Shown one piece after another: positions 12,171-24,487 of a stretch of DNA of 64,000 nt. Position numbers and translations under genes: made by a program. Position 1 is the stretch's first letter; every line of letters starts with the position of its first letter. The notes beneath the pieces are model-generated. The model searched no databases, was not told the origin of the DNA, and was given only the letters and a program-made list of their open reading frames with translations. Source of the stretch: Raphanus sativus (Eukaryota > Streptophyta > Magnoliopsida > Brassicales > Brassicaceae); assembly GCF_000801105.2 (NCBI RefSeq), contig NC_079515.1:26807407-26871406 (forward strand). The letters run 5' to 3'.

Positions 12171-12948
12171 CGTGGTCTAGTTTTATTTCTTTTTACATGT
12201 AGTGTCTATAAGTGTTGCTGTCTTAGACAATTAGTGTTGGACCATTCTTTAAATTTTCTTACGTGTAGACAATTCAGTTATGATTAATAAAAGTTGTTTA
12301 AGTTGAATATTCAAAACAAGAAAATTCCAAGAATTTAAATAGACCAATATAATGTTTTTAGGAGAAAATTTATGATTGCGGCAGTAACATTTAAGAAGAT
12401 TGCGTTCTGAATAGATTTGTATAAATTAAGATCACTTTTATCAGTTACTAAACTAGTCATCTTATAGTTTCAGATAGATAAGATCATTGAAGCTTGAAGG
12501 GTAATGGTAACAAACGTCAAAATCTAAACCCAAAAAAAGCTTTAACATTTTTCTGACCAGCTTAAAAGATGTAAACGGATTACAAGTACAGAGAAGCCAC
12601 ATAATCTGTCTAAATCCAATCAAAATCATGGTGGTGGTTGGACAGAGAGATTAGACAGGAGTGTATCGTTGCTTTCTTCTCAGAAAACTTATGTTATTTA
12701 TCCCACAGTAAGTGACTCCAAACTGTAACTATTTATTCAGATCATCAACACGTTGAAAAGAAAAACGCAAAAGACGCGCCAAAAAAAGTCATGATTATTG
12801 GTTTACAAAAAAAAAAAAAAAAGTCATGATTATAGAATGTTCATCCAGAAGATGATGTTGACAGAAAGCAAAGCTACAGAAATAAGAAGAAGCCACTAAA
12901 AATATCTTTTAATAATTAAACAATTAAAAATGATATCTTTGTCGAAAA
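11784..12948 (+). repeat. Tandem duplication, copy 2
   Basis: This is the second copy of the block at 10612-11775. Its end, TCTTTGTCGAAAA at 12948, lies about 450 bases before the kinase ATG. The duplicate therefore supplies DNA directly upstream of the PTI1-like kinase promoter. Confidence 0.92.
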
Positions 12949-13002
12949 TTTTCCTTAAGCGCGTTTGCTTCGCTGTCTCCTCCTCCTCCTCCTCCTCATC
13001 CA

Positions 13003-13010
13003 TTATATAT
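13003..13010 (+). promoter_or_regulatory. TATA box of the PTI1-like kinase gene
   Basis: TTATATAT follows a (CTC)n run at about 12977-12998. It lies at the normal distance from a pyrimidine-rich leader starting near 13035. Confidence 0.5.
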
Positions 13011-13396
13011 CTCTCTGTCCTTAGCTCAAAGCTTTTGTAGTCCCAGTAAATTCAATTCCATTCCTCACGTTTGTTTCTCCTCTCTAATCTCTCTAACCAA
13101 CAAAAAAACACAACAATAAAACCAACATTTTCATACAAAGATACTCATTACACGACACCAAGAGATAAAAGATAAGACATACTTTACAGGTAACTCTTTT
13201 TGTTCTTTTGAAACACACTTTACAGGTAATCTTGTTTTGTTTTGTTTTTTGGCGACAAGTTATTTTCTATCATTCCTCTCTGTTTCTCTTTGCTTTTTAC
13301 ACATTCTCTCAGCTGTTTTCTCTCTGTTTTCATCTCTGTTTTTTCTAACGAAATATCTTAAATTGATTCGATCCTTCTCCTCCGTTAATTATTTGT

Positions 13397-15035
13397 ATGG
13401 ATTCTGATCATCATCGTCCAGCGGTAAAATTTATATCCAAAAGCTTTGATTTTTTTTTTTGCTCGAATCTCTCTCTAGTTTCCAAACAAGATGTTGTTTA
13501 TTAGAGTTTAAGCAGCTCGTGGGTTTGTGTAAAGGTCTTTAACTTTAGCATGAATCTCGAATCAATACACATGTTTAGAATGTCAATAACATCAAAACTT
13601 AGAATATATCAGTCACTCAGATCCTAATGACATTTTGCAGGCTAACGATACTTCACCAGGCTACTTTGTTCGGCTTGATAAACCGAGAGCTGTAGACGAT
13701 CTCTATATAGGCAACAACAACAAGAGAGGGAAGATGCGTAGGTGGTTGTGCTGTGTTTGCCACGTCGAAGAGCCTTACCCTTCTCCTGAAAACGAGCACC
13801 TGAGTAGCAGCCCTAAGCACTATAGTGATAATAAGAAACCACAGGCTGCTGTGAAGCCTGATAATGCGTTGAAGGAGCCTCCATCTATCGACGTCCCTGC
13901 GTTGTCGTTGGACGAGCTGAAAGAAAAGACCGATAACTTTGGATCAAAGGTGTTGATCGGTGAAGGTTCGTACGGAAGAGCCTACTACGCAACTTTGGAA
14001 GATGGCAAAGCTGTGGCGGTCAAGAAGCTTGATAACGCGGCTGAGCCTGAATCAAATAACGAGTTCTTGACGCAAGTCTCGAGGGTCTCGAAGCTGCGGA
14101 ACGATAACTTTGTTCAGCTGTTTGGTTACTGCGTTGAAGGGAGTGTTCGTGTACTCGCGTACGAATTTGCGACGATGGGATCTTTGCATGATGTTTTGCA
14201 CGGGAGGAAAGGAGTCCAGGGAGCACAGCCAGGTCCAACGCTTGATTGGATCCAACGTGTTAGAATAGCGGTTGATGCGGCTAAGGGACTTGAGTATTTA
14301 CACGAGAAGGTTCAACCTGCGGTGATACATAGAGATGTTCGGTCTAGCAATGTGCTTCTCTTTGATGACTTTAAAGCCAAGATTGCTGATTTTAATCTCT
14401 CGAATCAGTCTCCTGATATGGCTGCTCGTCTTCATTCTACTAGAGTTTTGGGAACCTTTGGTTACCATGCACCAGAGTAATGAATACTTCTGAACAACAA
14501 CAACAACAGTTCATCACACTGTTCTTGAGGAAGTAAAAAGATTGTTAACTTTTAGGGTTTTGGTGTTGCAGGTATGCGATGACTGGTCAACTGACTCAGA
14601 AGAGTGATGTTTATAGTTTCGGTGTAGTGCTTTTGGAGCTCTTGACTGGCAGGAAACCAGTTGATCATACAATGCCACGTGGTCAGCAAAGTCTTGTCAC
14701 TTGGGCCACTCCAAGGCTGAGTGAAGACAAAGTGAAGCAATGTGTTGATCCGAAACTCAAAGGGGAGTATCCTCCTAAAGCTGTTGCAAAGGTAAAGAAA
14801 AAAGCTTTCATATTTGTTTATGTTTTCATCTCTAACTTGTGAGAGAACCACTTTTGAAGCTTAATCATGAAATGTTTCTTTCTCCCTTTTTGTTGAGTTT
14901 CAGCTCGCGGCTGTTGCAGCCTTGTGTGTGCAATACGAATCAGAGTTTAGGCCGAACATGAGCATTGTGGTAAAAGCTTTACAGCCCTTGTTGAGGTCAT
15001 CAACACCAGCAGCTGTTCCGTCCCAGGAAACTTAG
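13397..15035 (+). CDS. PTI1-like Ser/Thr protein kinase (At3g59350-like)
   Basis: Coding exons 13397-13423, 13641-14476, 14572-14791 and 14904-15035 total 1215 nt, 404 residues. The first exon gives MDSDHHRPA; an internal start MRRWLCCVC at 13734 matches the usual short start of PTI1 kinases, so two isoforms are possible. The Cys pair near MRRW is a likely S-acylation site. The kinase domain holds [22 protein letters not shown] in place of DFG (normal in this subfamily), GTFGYHAPE and [12 protein letters not shown]1-type kinases act downstream of AGC kinases such as OXI1 in oxidative and defence signalling. A 5' UTR intron is likely, with GTAA donors at 13190 and 13226. Confidence 0.93.
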
Positions 15036-15850
15036 CCCTTCTATGTAATTATGGGAGATTGGTTTCTGTTTCATGTGTTGCCCATACCATGCATATATAT
15101 TCATACCATACAAATATATTCTTGAGAGTCTTTGTTGAGGCGTATCTCTTCTTCTATGTTTGTTAAGGTGATAAGTAGTGTGTTGGTGTTCTGTTGACAA
15201 TTGTTTGGTGGAGTCGTTTGATTTGTAATTCTATTTTTTTGTGGTTATTTAAAGTTTTTTTTCTCCTTTACCTTTCAGTTTTCTCATACAATTCACCATA
15301 TATTCAATTCCAACACAGGTCTGGCAATGTTAGTATTCCTCAGATTGCAGAGCACTGAATCACACCCAAGACACTTTACCAAGAACCCACTGCCTGACAA
15401 AAATTTGCTATATATTGTATAACCAAGAATACAAATATTATTATATCAAAAATACATATATCACTTAACCAAGTTTGCTCAATCTATCTGAAGACAATAC
15501 AAGCTATAGACACTGAGAGGTTCTTCAACGAAGTTAAAACAGACTCTTGAGAGTAGTACTAAGAGTTGGTCTCATCAAAGTTTGCTTCCCTGGATCATGC
15601 TAGTATGCCACCCATTTCTAGAATATTCTCGGCCAAAAAGAATCTCCGGAACCAAAAGTCCTGCAGCGCAAGGTGCAAAATGTAGATGATTCTCCATATT
15701 AATAACATTCAGGTTTTTGTGAACTAATTCACATTTTCTGCAACCTAGATTGGTTCTAGAGGTTTCTAGATGATGGATGATTAGAGATTGAAAGGCAATC
15801 TATATAATGAAGTTGGGTGAGAATTTGTGACCTACTTTCAATAAACTTTT
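15036..15850. other. Convergent 3' UTR spacer
   Basis: This lies between the kinase stop (15035, plus) and the transporter stop (15851, minus). It contains both 3' UTRs and no further gene. Confidence 0.4.
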
Positions 15851-18800
15851 TCATCTGGGAAGAAGAGGCGTTCTGTCGTCTGTGACACCGCGGTGAGTAG
15901 CCTGAATAGACACACAGTGACAAAAAAAAGACAATAAACATTAGCGTCGACCTAAGCTAGGACAAGTACAAGAACTTTGCAAATTTATTCTTCACCTCTT
16001 CATTTGCTCCTGCGGCCATGTTGATGAATGAGTCATTAGCCCTGAAGGAAATAACAGAGAAAGGATAAGAAGTTAATTGGTGTAAATACGGTGAATGTAT
16101 CTGTTACATGACCTTTCTGCCTATAAAAAGATGTCTCAACAAGATTTGATTCACACTAACCTGTGGGTATCCTGGGCATTGCCTAATTCTAAGCTCCCGT
16201 TCTGCTGTTGCTCGTCTTTCACTTTGGCAAGGGGTGAAAAGAACTATACATAAATGAAACAATAAATATAATCCACCGAAAAGAGACTGTTAAGTTAAAT
16301 TTATTCACCATATATATGTATGGGTTTACCTGGTGCATTGAAATGAAAACAATAGAAATTCCAAGAAGGAAGTTCATGGTTATAACATGTCCAAAGAGTG
16401 CTGCAGATGCTATGCCGGTAAATATTGTGGCAACTGTGGATGAATATTTCTTCAAAATTGTATCTGAGAGCATCAAAGATATGTTAAAACAAATACCCTT
16501 GAGAATGTATAACAAAACCCACAATCTCCAGATATGTTAGAAAAGCGTACACAACCAAGCAAAGGAAACTATTAAATAAAATTAAATGAATCTAACAAAA
16601 CCTAGTCCCAGCATTACCTGCATACTTGAAGAAAAAGGAGGATAGAATCCCTTGAGCTGCGTTGTTCATTATTAGAAACAGGGTTGCCCTAGAATGTCCT
16701 TGTAGGATGTCAAAGCTTTCAGGACCTGTCAGTGATAAAATTTCTCAGTAATGCATCGTCAAGTGTTCATGATTATCTCATAGCTGTTATGGTGCTTAAA
16801 AAGGATTATTTTCTTCCACGCCACTTTTAAAACAAATGCACATACCTTTGTATATAACAGTTGCTAGTATTCCAAGAAAGTTGAATATCGCACCATATCC
16901 ATAAAGAAATAAGTTCTGCAACAGAAAAATAAATGTACAATGAGATGATACAAGAAAAACATAAACGATGAATAAGACAACACATGTAGAAGACTATGAT
17001 CCTAGAATTTGGCATGGCTAAGAACCTGAGCTATGTAAACTATGATGAGGAACTATGATCAGAAAACAGAACACAAAGTTCAACAAGGTTCTTTGCTTCT
17101 AAAGTGATGTAGCAAGATACATGAAAAAACTGCTAGTTCCATTCCATCGACAAATACACAGCACATCACTTCCAAAACATAACAAGTAACCAAACATAAA
17201 AGGTTCCATCTAGAATAGATTGGTTTACTGGAGTCCCTATAGAGTAATGAACTATAGAATTAACTTCTCCCCAGACCCTTCACTACAAGCATATCAATAC
17301 CTGATGCAGGATGTAAAAAATGCATGAGAACTATCTAACCTGAAGATAAATGCTTGTGTCATACTGACTCTTCAGTGCATACTCGTTGAAGACAGATGCC
17401 ATCGATGGGACAGTGACCTGCATGTGAATTTTAAAATTAGACACTAGCATCATTATTAACTATAACTATTCCTTAATGCATCAACAGCAAAGCATGAGAG
17501 TGTAAATTATGTGCACTTGACCACTCTATACCTTCAACTTATTAATACAAGCACGAGATGAAGAAACTTACAAAGATAACAGTACAGATGTATGCACCCG
17601 TAGCAAGAGGAATTCCAATGGCAGTAGCACCTTCAGGAAGAGAACGCAGTTGATTTACACTAATCCCTATCAGCAACAGAGCAAGTGCTTCCCACTACCA
17701 AAATTAAAGATAAGCAGGATTTGAGCAGTATGATTATCAAAGACATACAAAATCCAATCGAGAGTAAGAGGTAACTATGAACGGAAGGCTACACACAATC
17801 TTCCACTACAATAGTCTGATACTGAAAACCAGTCATACGCATACAACAAATAAGATAACTGAACCTCACCTGAATGACGGAAAACCGCCTCTTCATTACC
17901 ATCTTCAACAGAAGAGCAATGACCAGAACCTTTAGATTGCTAAGCATCTTCACAGTGGCGGGATTGAAATATAGCTGGAACAGTAGAAATTTTCAGTGCT
18001 GTGTGAAATTTAAATACATGAACAAAAGAGAGATAAAAACCAAATAGTATCAGCCTAGAGGACAGATAAAAATAAAACCCTATGCAATGCCCAATGTAAG
18101 AAGAATGTTATTCTCATAAAGCCAAAACCTCAGACAATAGACCTACGTATGCCAAAACAAGAAAAAGAACAAGTGGCTGCACCTGCATTGTGAACTTGAG
18201 GTAGTTATTAATTGCATACAACAGGGCTGGAACCGCAAGAAGCACATTATTTCGAGCTGCCTGCAAAATAGACTCACGTAAATGCGACCTGCCTTATAAA
18301 TAATCAACCAAAAGAACTTAGAAGTTCGATGTCATTAGACTATATCTTCAGTAACATCCACATTTCAAAATCTAACAAAACCTAATGAAATGTAAAAGGA
18401 AGAAAAAATATGTATACGCATATTCCAAGCGATGAGGTAACAAAAGGCCAAGCAGCTATGAGAATCAGCCGAAGATAAAAAAATCTGATACAGAAGATAT
18501 GCAATGGATTAAGACTTAGTTGTCAAAGAAGAAGTACCTGGACAAATGTTGAAATAGACAGAAGAGGCTTCTCTCCAACTTTTTGGTGCTTGGCCTACAA
18601 TTTGAACATAAACACTCAAGTTTCAACGGACTGATTACAGAAACGCGAGAGACTCAAGAGAAGAGTAGTAATCTGGAAGTTAAGAAACCAACTTTATGAA
18701 CAGAATGTAGTGGAATCTTTTTTCCACATTCGTATGACCAGTTAAACAACATCAAAGCCAGAGTTGAATGAACTTCTATAGTTCTATTACATTTCATATC

Positions 18801-19209
18801 TTAATGCAGACACAACATCTAGCAACTAGTTCTAGATACTAGTAGACGTTGATTCAGAAACATTACCTGGATCAAAAGCATAACAATGGCAAAAAAAACT
18901 TTTGCAATCTCTGTCAAGAAGTTGACACTAATAGGACTGAAGTTGAACTTCCCATCCACCTTCGACATGTACACCAAGATAGGCTGAAAAAAAAAAGGAA
19001 AAGTATGCAACTTTTAAGTGATTATTCTGATATGAAAAATGTCATGGAAACTCAATGCGAGATGGTTTCACCTGAAGACCGACGAGCATGCAATCACCAA
19101 CTACCAAAAGGACATTGAGGACTCGTTGCTTTGAGGTAACCCTAATCTTGTGATCATCATAAGCCCTCGAAACCGACAGCTTCGAACGACATACGCTGCA
19201 CTCAACCAT
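15851..19209 (-). CDS. UTR6: UDP-galactose/nucleotide-sugar transporter UTR6-like (At3g59360 ortholog)
   Basis: Thirteen minus-strand exons were placed: 19209-19072, 18983-18867, 18594-18538, 18260-18183, 17974-17870, 17694-17572, 17417-17340, 16915-16846, 16725-16618, 16463-16330, 16243-16161, 16041-15996 and 15901-15851. They total 1188 nt, 395 residues, all GT-AG and in frame. The start is [10 protein letters not shown]. Recognisable segments are [100 protein letters not shown] and the end DDRTPLLPR. This is the CMP-sialic-acid/UDP-galactose transporter-like branch of the NST family, a multi-helix Golgi antiporter. A 5' UTR intron is likely (acceptor near 19230). The leader contains a (TC)n tract. 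Confidence 0.95.
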
Positions 19210-19588
19210 CCCGTATAGATTGAGCCAACCTGAGTTAAACCAAAAAAAAAAAAAACAGAAACTGGAATCAATGAATCATAACAAGATGCAAACTTTGAGC
19301 AAAATGTATCAATCGATCGTAAACCCACGATCAGATCTCTATAAAAATCAAAACTTTGGATCAAATCAACCATCAGACTTAACGAAACGTTCGTGACGAG
19401 ATCGAGAGCAGAACGAACCTCAATTGACCTTAACGAAATCAGAGGGAAAATCACTGATCCTCTACTCTCTCTATCTCGCTGTGATTTGTGGGATCGAACA
19501 AGATCTAGAACTCTCTGAGTGCTTCAGTACCGGAAAAAAAAAAAGAGAATCGAGGAAGATTGAATCAGTGGGTCCGTTGTTCGCAAGT

Positions 19589-19622
<34 letters not shown>

Positions 19623-19848
19623 TTGCTTAGAGACCTTTTTGCTTTGATTTCACAACAACCTTTTCGTTTCTATTTAAACACCGGGATTGAAAAGAGATTA
19701 GCCAACGCCTTTTATTAATGGCCCCTTTATTAAATCCCTTTATATTGAAAAACTAGTTTTTGGAAGATTTTTTATTGGTACAAAATTTTTTAAGAATGTG
19801 TCTGATTTTTTATTTTTTTTTTAATTCTACAAGGAAAGCTATCTAAAA
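19210..19848 (-). promoter_or_regulatory. Leader and promoter of the UTR6-like gene with (TC)n tract
   Basis: The 5' UTR, a probable leader intron, and a (TC)n microsatellite at about 19589-19619 are present. The promoter is cut off at 19849 by the Helitron nest, so only about 350 bases separate the likely transcription start from the insertion. Confidence 0.45.
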
Positions 19849-19989
19849 TCTATACTATTAAAACATAATCTCTATTAGGATTCTGTCCATAAATTTTTAA
19901 ATTATTTACTAAAGAATACCTCTGCAATTTTTTCTTTTTTCTAAATAGAATCCCCACCATTAATTAGTTACAAAAGAATATAAGGAGTA

Positions 19990-22749
19990 CTAGATTTTGA
20001 CCCGCCCTTTAAAGGGCGGGTATATTTTTTGTTTTAATTTAATTCTCATGTTTTCTTTGTGATTATATTTGTATTTTTCTTTATAATCATATTTGTATAT
20101 AAATCTTAATTAAAATATACTTTATTAAATAATAGAAATTTAAAAATTAATTCGGTATATTGCCGGTCGAACCCGCCAAACCGCGAATTTCAATTTTGTT
20201 TTAGTCAAAAAATATGACCTGCATAACCCGTAGACAAATAATTTGTACCATCACCTGCCCCATTTAATTTGGATATCCGTGGGTTATAATTTTTTTAAAA
20301 ATAATTACTTAATTTAGTTATTATAAAAAATTAATATAAAAATATAAAAAATAAAAATAGAAAAATATATTTATAATTAAAATTATATATTTTTAAAATT
20401 TAACAAAGTTTCTTTAATTACCATATATTTAAAAAGTGTTTACTTTTGTTTTTGGTTTTGTTTTTTAAATATTTTTCTGGTCGGCAGATACCCACAATCC
20501 AAAATTTATCAACCCACACCCACCCCGAATAAAATATTCATAACATGTATCCGCAAATCGTTTTTTTCAAATAGTTGAACCAAATTTATGATCCATCCTT
20601 AAAATGATGGATATATTTTTTGTTTTATATTTTTTAAAATCAACTTTTAGCTTCTTTTAAAAAAAATGGAAAATTTTGAATATTTTAAAAATATTGGAGT
20701 GATTCAATTCTATCAGGAGATTAGAATAATTCTTATCATACATAATGATACTTCTTATCTTTTATAAACTATATATATTGAAGTTGATTTTAGTAATGAA
20801 AATAAATTACATAAAAACTCTTACAGTATATAATAACTTAATGGCAACTACATATAAAATTTGTAGGTTGATGCGAGAATATATTAGTTAGAAGTTACAG
20901 GATTTTGAAAATAATTTGTTTGTTGATTTAGTTAACAAACTCAGTTAATTTATACTTCGTTAGTTATAATGAGATATACTAACTAATATATAATCTACTA
21001 ACTATAAGTTAAAAATTGAGACAACTTTAATAAATCGCTTATTAAAACTTGTGTCTAATAGTAAATCTTGTTATGAACTCTATAATAATGATTAAAATAT
21101 TTTCTCAAAAAATATACATGACTAAATTAAATATTATTTACGTAGTTCCACTATGCAAAGTACTATATCAATTGTATAGTGTTTTTAAGCGGCTACTATA
21201 ATCATATATTAAGTTATTCTGCACAAATTTTTATGCAGGTTCTGTGATGAATTTGTTGAATCATTAATCTTAAAACCAAGAATAAAGTTCTTGAGGGTGT
21301 TTGAAAAATCTATCTTATTAAATCAGAAACATTACAACTTCTTCTATGTAGATTTTAAAGTGGACCTCATATATTTAAATTAAATGTCTCATTCCTTATA
21401 CATAATACGTACCATAGTCTAACTTTGCATTGATGTATTTCCTTAAATATAATTCCTTTTTTGTCTATATTCCATATATAATTTCACATTTATTACATGT
21501 CGATTTAAATAAGATAGATACTAAGAATACTAAAAATATTAATCTTACTAGAATTACCCTATACAATTCATTTTAAATTTATCAGTATACTTCATTGGCC
21601 ATATTGATTTTATTAGTACAAATAACATTAGGTAGATAAATCATAGACACATACATAAAAATTTGACTATTTGTTAACTACCTTGGGCCTAATCTACTTT
21701 CTAAAACAAATAACACATAGTTTTATATATTGTATAGAATATAGTAATATTGTATAGTATTATACTTATACAATAATACTAAAAACAAACCAAACTGAAA
21801 TATAATATATATCGAAAATGCTTTGAACCATTACAGACAAAATATATTAGACCTCAGTGATAAAATTTAATTTCAAATTATGTAATAGTTATTTCAAAAA
21901 ATTAGACTTCGTAATGTACAAAAACATAAGTTTTATATCAAATTTTGTGTTACAATAAAAAGACATAACTCGCGCTTGCAAAATATTATTTTTACATACG
22001 AAAGACAGTTTTGGTATTGTTCTTTAAACATAAAATTGAATTATACAAACTCGATACTACATAAAACTAAACAATACAGAATACATTTTAAAAATAAAAC
22101 CTGTGCGGGTGCGCATGGCCTTTGCAAAAATCGTAGATATGTTTATATAATATATAAATATATTATGTTACACATATTTTCATATAAATAATACCCCAAT
22201 GTAAGTTTTGTATTATAAATATTGAAAATACAAAATATAGCACTATATATTTAAAATAATATATAAAAAATCTACTTTACATTATCATAAATTTTAAAAA
22301 TCAAATTTAGTAATTAAACACATTGTTTATTTAAACACATTAGTACACATTGTATTTATCAAAATTTTATATTAATACACTTGCAATCATGTATAACATT
22401 TAGTACAAATAAAGATAAAAAAGTTTGATTCCCGCTCGGTCGAGCGGGTCATGATCTAGTATATATTAAAAAGCGTGTGATATAATGCATAAGAGGATAA
22501 ATCTGCATAAAGTAACTTGTGTCATTTCTATGTAGGATCATTTAATACGTCGACCGAGTGGAAATTATTGTTATGGTTAATAAGATGATTAATTAGTTAA
22601 TAGGTTATATAAAAGGTCTCTTTTTCATTTACAAAACTACCCTTAATGAGATTTTAAATTTTAGGCAAATTCATAATGGCACAAAAAGTAATATACCAGG
22701 TAAAAGCAAGGGCAAATCTAAAAAAGAGATCCTGATTTAATAGTATTGA
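19990..22749 (-). mobile_element. Nested Helitron B inside A
   Basis: On the minus strand the 5' terminus is A|TCAATACTATTAAATC at 22749. The 3' terminus, reversed as ACTAGATTTTGA plus the palindrome CCCGCCCTTTAAAGGGCGGG, ends at 19990. The host site is A|T. Net length without element C is about 1.6 kb. No coding sequence is seen. Confidence 0.7.
21309..22459 (+). mobile_element. Nested Helitron C inside B
   Basis: The 5' terminus is A|TCTATCTTATTAAATCAG at 21309. The 3' hairpin CCCGCTCG-GT-CGAGCGGG (22432-22449) is followed by TCATGAT and CTAG|T, ending 22459. The length is 1151 bases, with no gene. Confidence 0.65.
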
Positions 22750-23755
22750 TGATTTAATATAATTCCATTTAAGTCATGTTCCCTTTGTTCTAATCAATTG
22801 TATCTAAGAAATATTTAAATAACTCTTGATAAAAAAAATTCCCGTGGGATCCTTAATCAATTTTATACATCCAACTTTTCAGATTCTAAAAATAAATAAC
22901 AATACAAACTTATCATAGCTTATTAGTAATTAAAAAAAAGAAAATAATATTTATATCACTAAAATATTTTCTATTATCATTGTTTCATTTTCTTCAAGTG
23001 ACGATACAAATTTCATTAAAGTCTAAAAAATAAAAAAATCAATTTTATATAATATTATAAATTATGATTTATTATATAATAATTTCAAAAATATTTTTTT
23101 TCAGCGGATCATAGGTTAATAGCAGGTTTTTGGATTTTATCAGGTATTATAAGATTTTTAATTACAATTTTTTATTAAATCGAATCTGATTATACACAAG
23201 TCATTGTATATCGGTTCAATCATAATTCTGGATCCGATATGAAAACACTATTTGAAAGTCAAGTATCATAATAGAATAACTTTTTGAAACACAAATAAAA
23301 AACTTTTAAATTATTTATTTTCTAATAGAAATCAAAAATTCGATCAATTTTTTTTAAACAAAAGTATATCCGCGCTTTTAAATCACGGATCAAAATCTAC
23401 TAAATACATAAAATAAATGATATATTCGATTTATACTTTTAAATTTAGGTATTAATATTATTATAAGTATACTTATAACTAATATTTTATATGTTTGGAT
23501 TTGTATATTCATTTGGATTTTGGTATATATGATGTTCAGTGTTAAAAAATGAACCCATTCGAATATTTAGGTCGGATTCAAACGGATTCGATATATTGAT
23601 TATCGGATCTTTTTCCAGTCTATTTTTGGATGCGAATATTATGTCCAAATCTTATATTAGATAAAAATTAAAACACATAATTTTGAAATTAAAAATTTTC
23701 AATGAAATTTTTAAAGAAGAAAATCCCGCGTTTTTAAACGCGGATCAAAATCTAG

Positions 23756-24308
23756 TGTGTGATTAATTTTTTAGTATCTTTTTCCTTATTTGTCTATTTA
23801 TTTTAACATTGTATGTGAAAGTAAAAGAAATTGAATTGCAATGTTAATGACAGCACATTTTTGAGAAAAAAATCTAAGCAACAATGCTTAGATTGGTTTG
23901 GTTGCTTATAATGATCACATCTTTTATTATTATGATTTTTTTAAGATATCCTTAAACATTATATGAAAAGTGTTTTTTCAAAATTACTTATGTGTCATCA
24001 CAATATTTTTCTAAAAAAAATTACATGGCTTAGTAAAAAATGTGAGATGGCTTTTTCTTATTGACATGTACAATTTTAATAATGAAAAATTGTCAAAACT
24101 ACTATATTCTTAATAAACACTTATAATTTTATGGTTAACTAATCTAGATTTAGGGTTAAAATTGAGGGATGGAGTTTTGGAATGTGGAATTCAGAATATA
24201 GGATTTTAATAAATATAAATAAATACCTAATTTTTTAAAAGAATTTTCAATTTCTAAAATAAAATTTGCAAAAAAAAAATTCAAAAAGTTAGAGTACACA
24301 TGCTTCCC
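23756..24308. other. AT-rich spacer
   Basis: No gene or clear repeat is seen between Helitron A and the MITE. Confidence 0.3.
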
Positions 24309-24311
24309 TTA

Positions 24312-24484
24312 GAGCATCTCTAACCCCACTACAAAATTTACTGCAAAATAGAATGGAGAATGCAGTCATGAACGAACAAAAAATGTATTACTCCAAAAAT
24401 AGAGTAATGCCTTTTTTTGTTTGTTCATGACTGTATTCTTCACTCTATTTTGCAGTAAATTTTGCAGTGGGATTGGAGATGCTC
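24312..24484. mobile_element. Harbinger/Tourist-type MITE, 173 bp
   Basis: A fold-back element. The left end GAGCATCTCTAACCCCACT is matched by the right end AGTGGGATTGGAGATGCTC (reverse complement with one mismatch), and complementarity continues through most of its length. It is flanked by TTA on both sides (24309-24311 and 24485-24487), the usual target duplication of PIF/Harbinger elements. A relative lies at 35960. Confidence 0.85.
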
Positions 24485-24487
24485 TTA

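Larger units (their letters stand above)
19849..23755 (+). mobile_element. Outer Helitron A
   Basis: The 5' terminus is A|TCTATACTATTAAAAC at 19849. The 3' terminus is the hairpin CCGCGTTT-TT-AAACGCGG (23726-23743) followed by ATCAAAAT and CTAG|T, ending 23755. The host site is A|T as expected. Without the nested element it is about 1.15 kb. There is no Rep/helicase reading frame, so it is non-autonomous. Confidence 0.7.

Noticed and set aside
14020..14255. Minus-strand frames in the PTI1-like kinase
   Set aside because: Antisense shadows of exon 2.
19589..19619. (TC)n tract considered as a regulatory GAGA array
   Set aside because: A plain microsatellite in the UTR6 leader; no evidence of function beyond repeat composition.
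21976..22191. 71-codon open frame
   Set aside because: AT-rich frame inside nested Helitron C; low-complexity residues and no homology signal.
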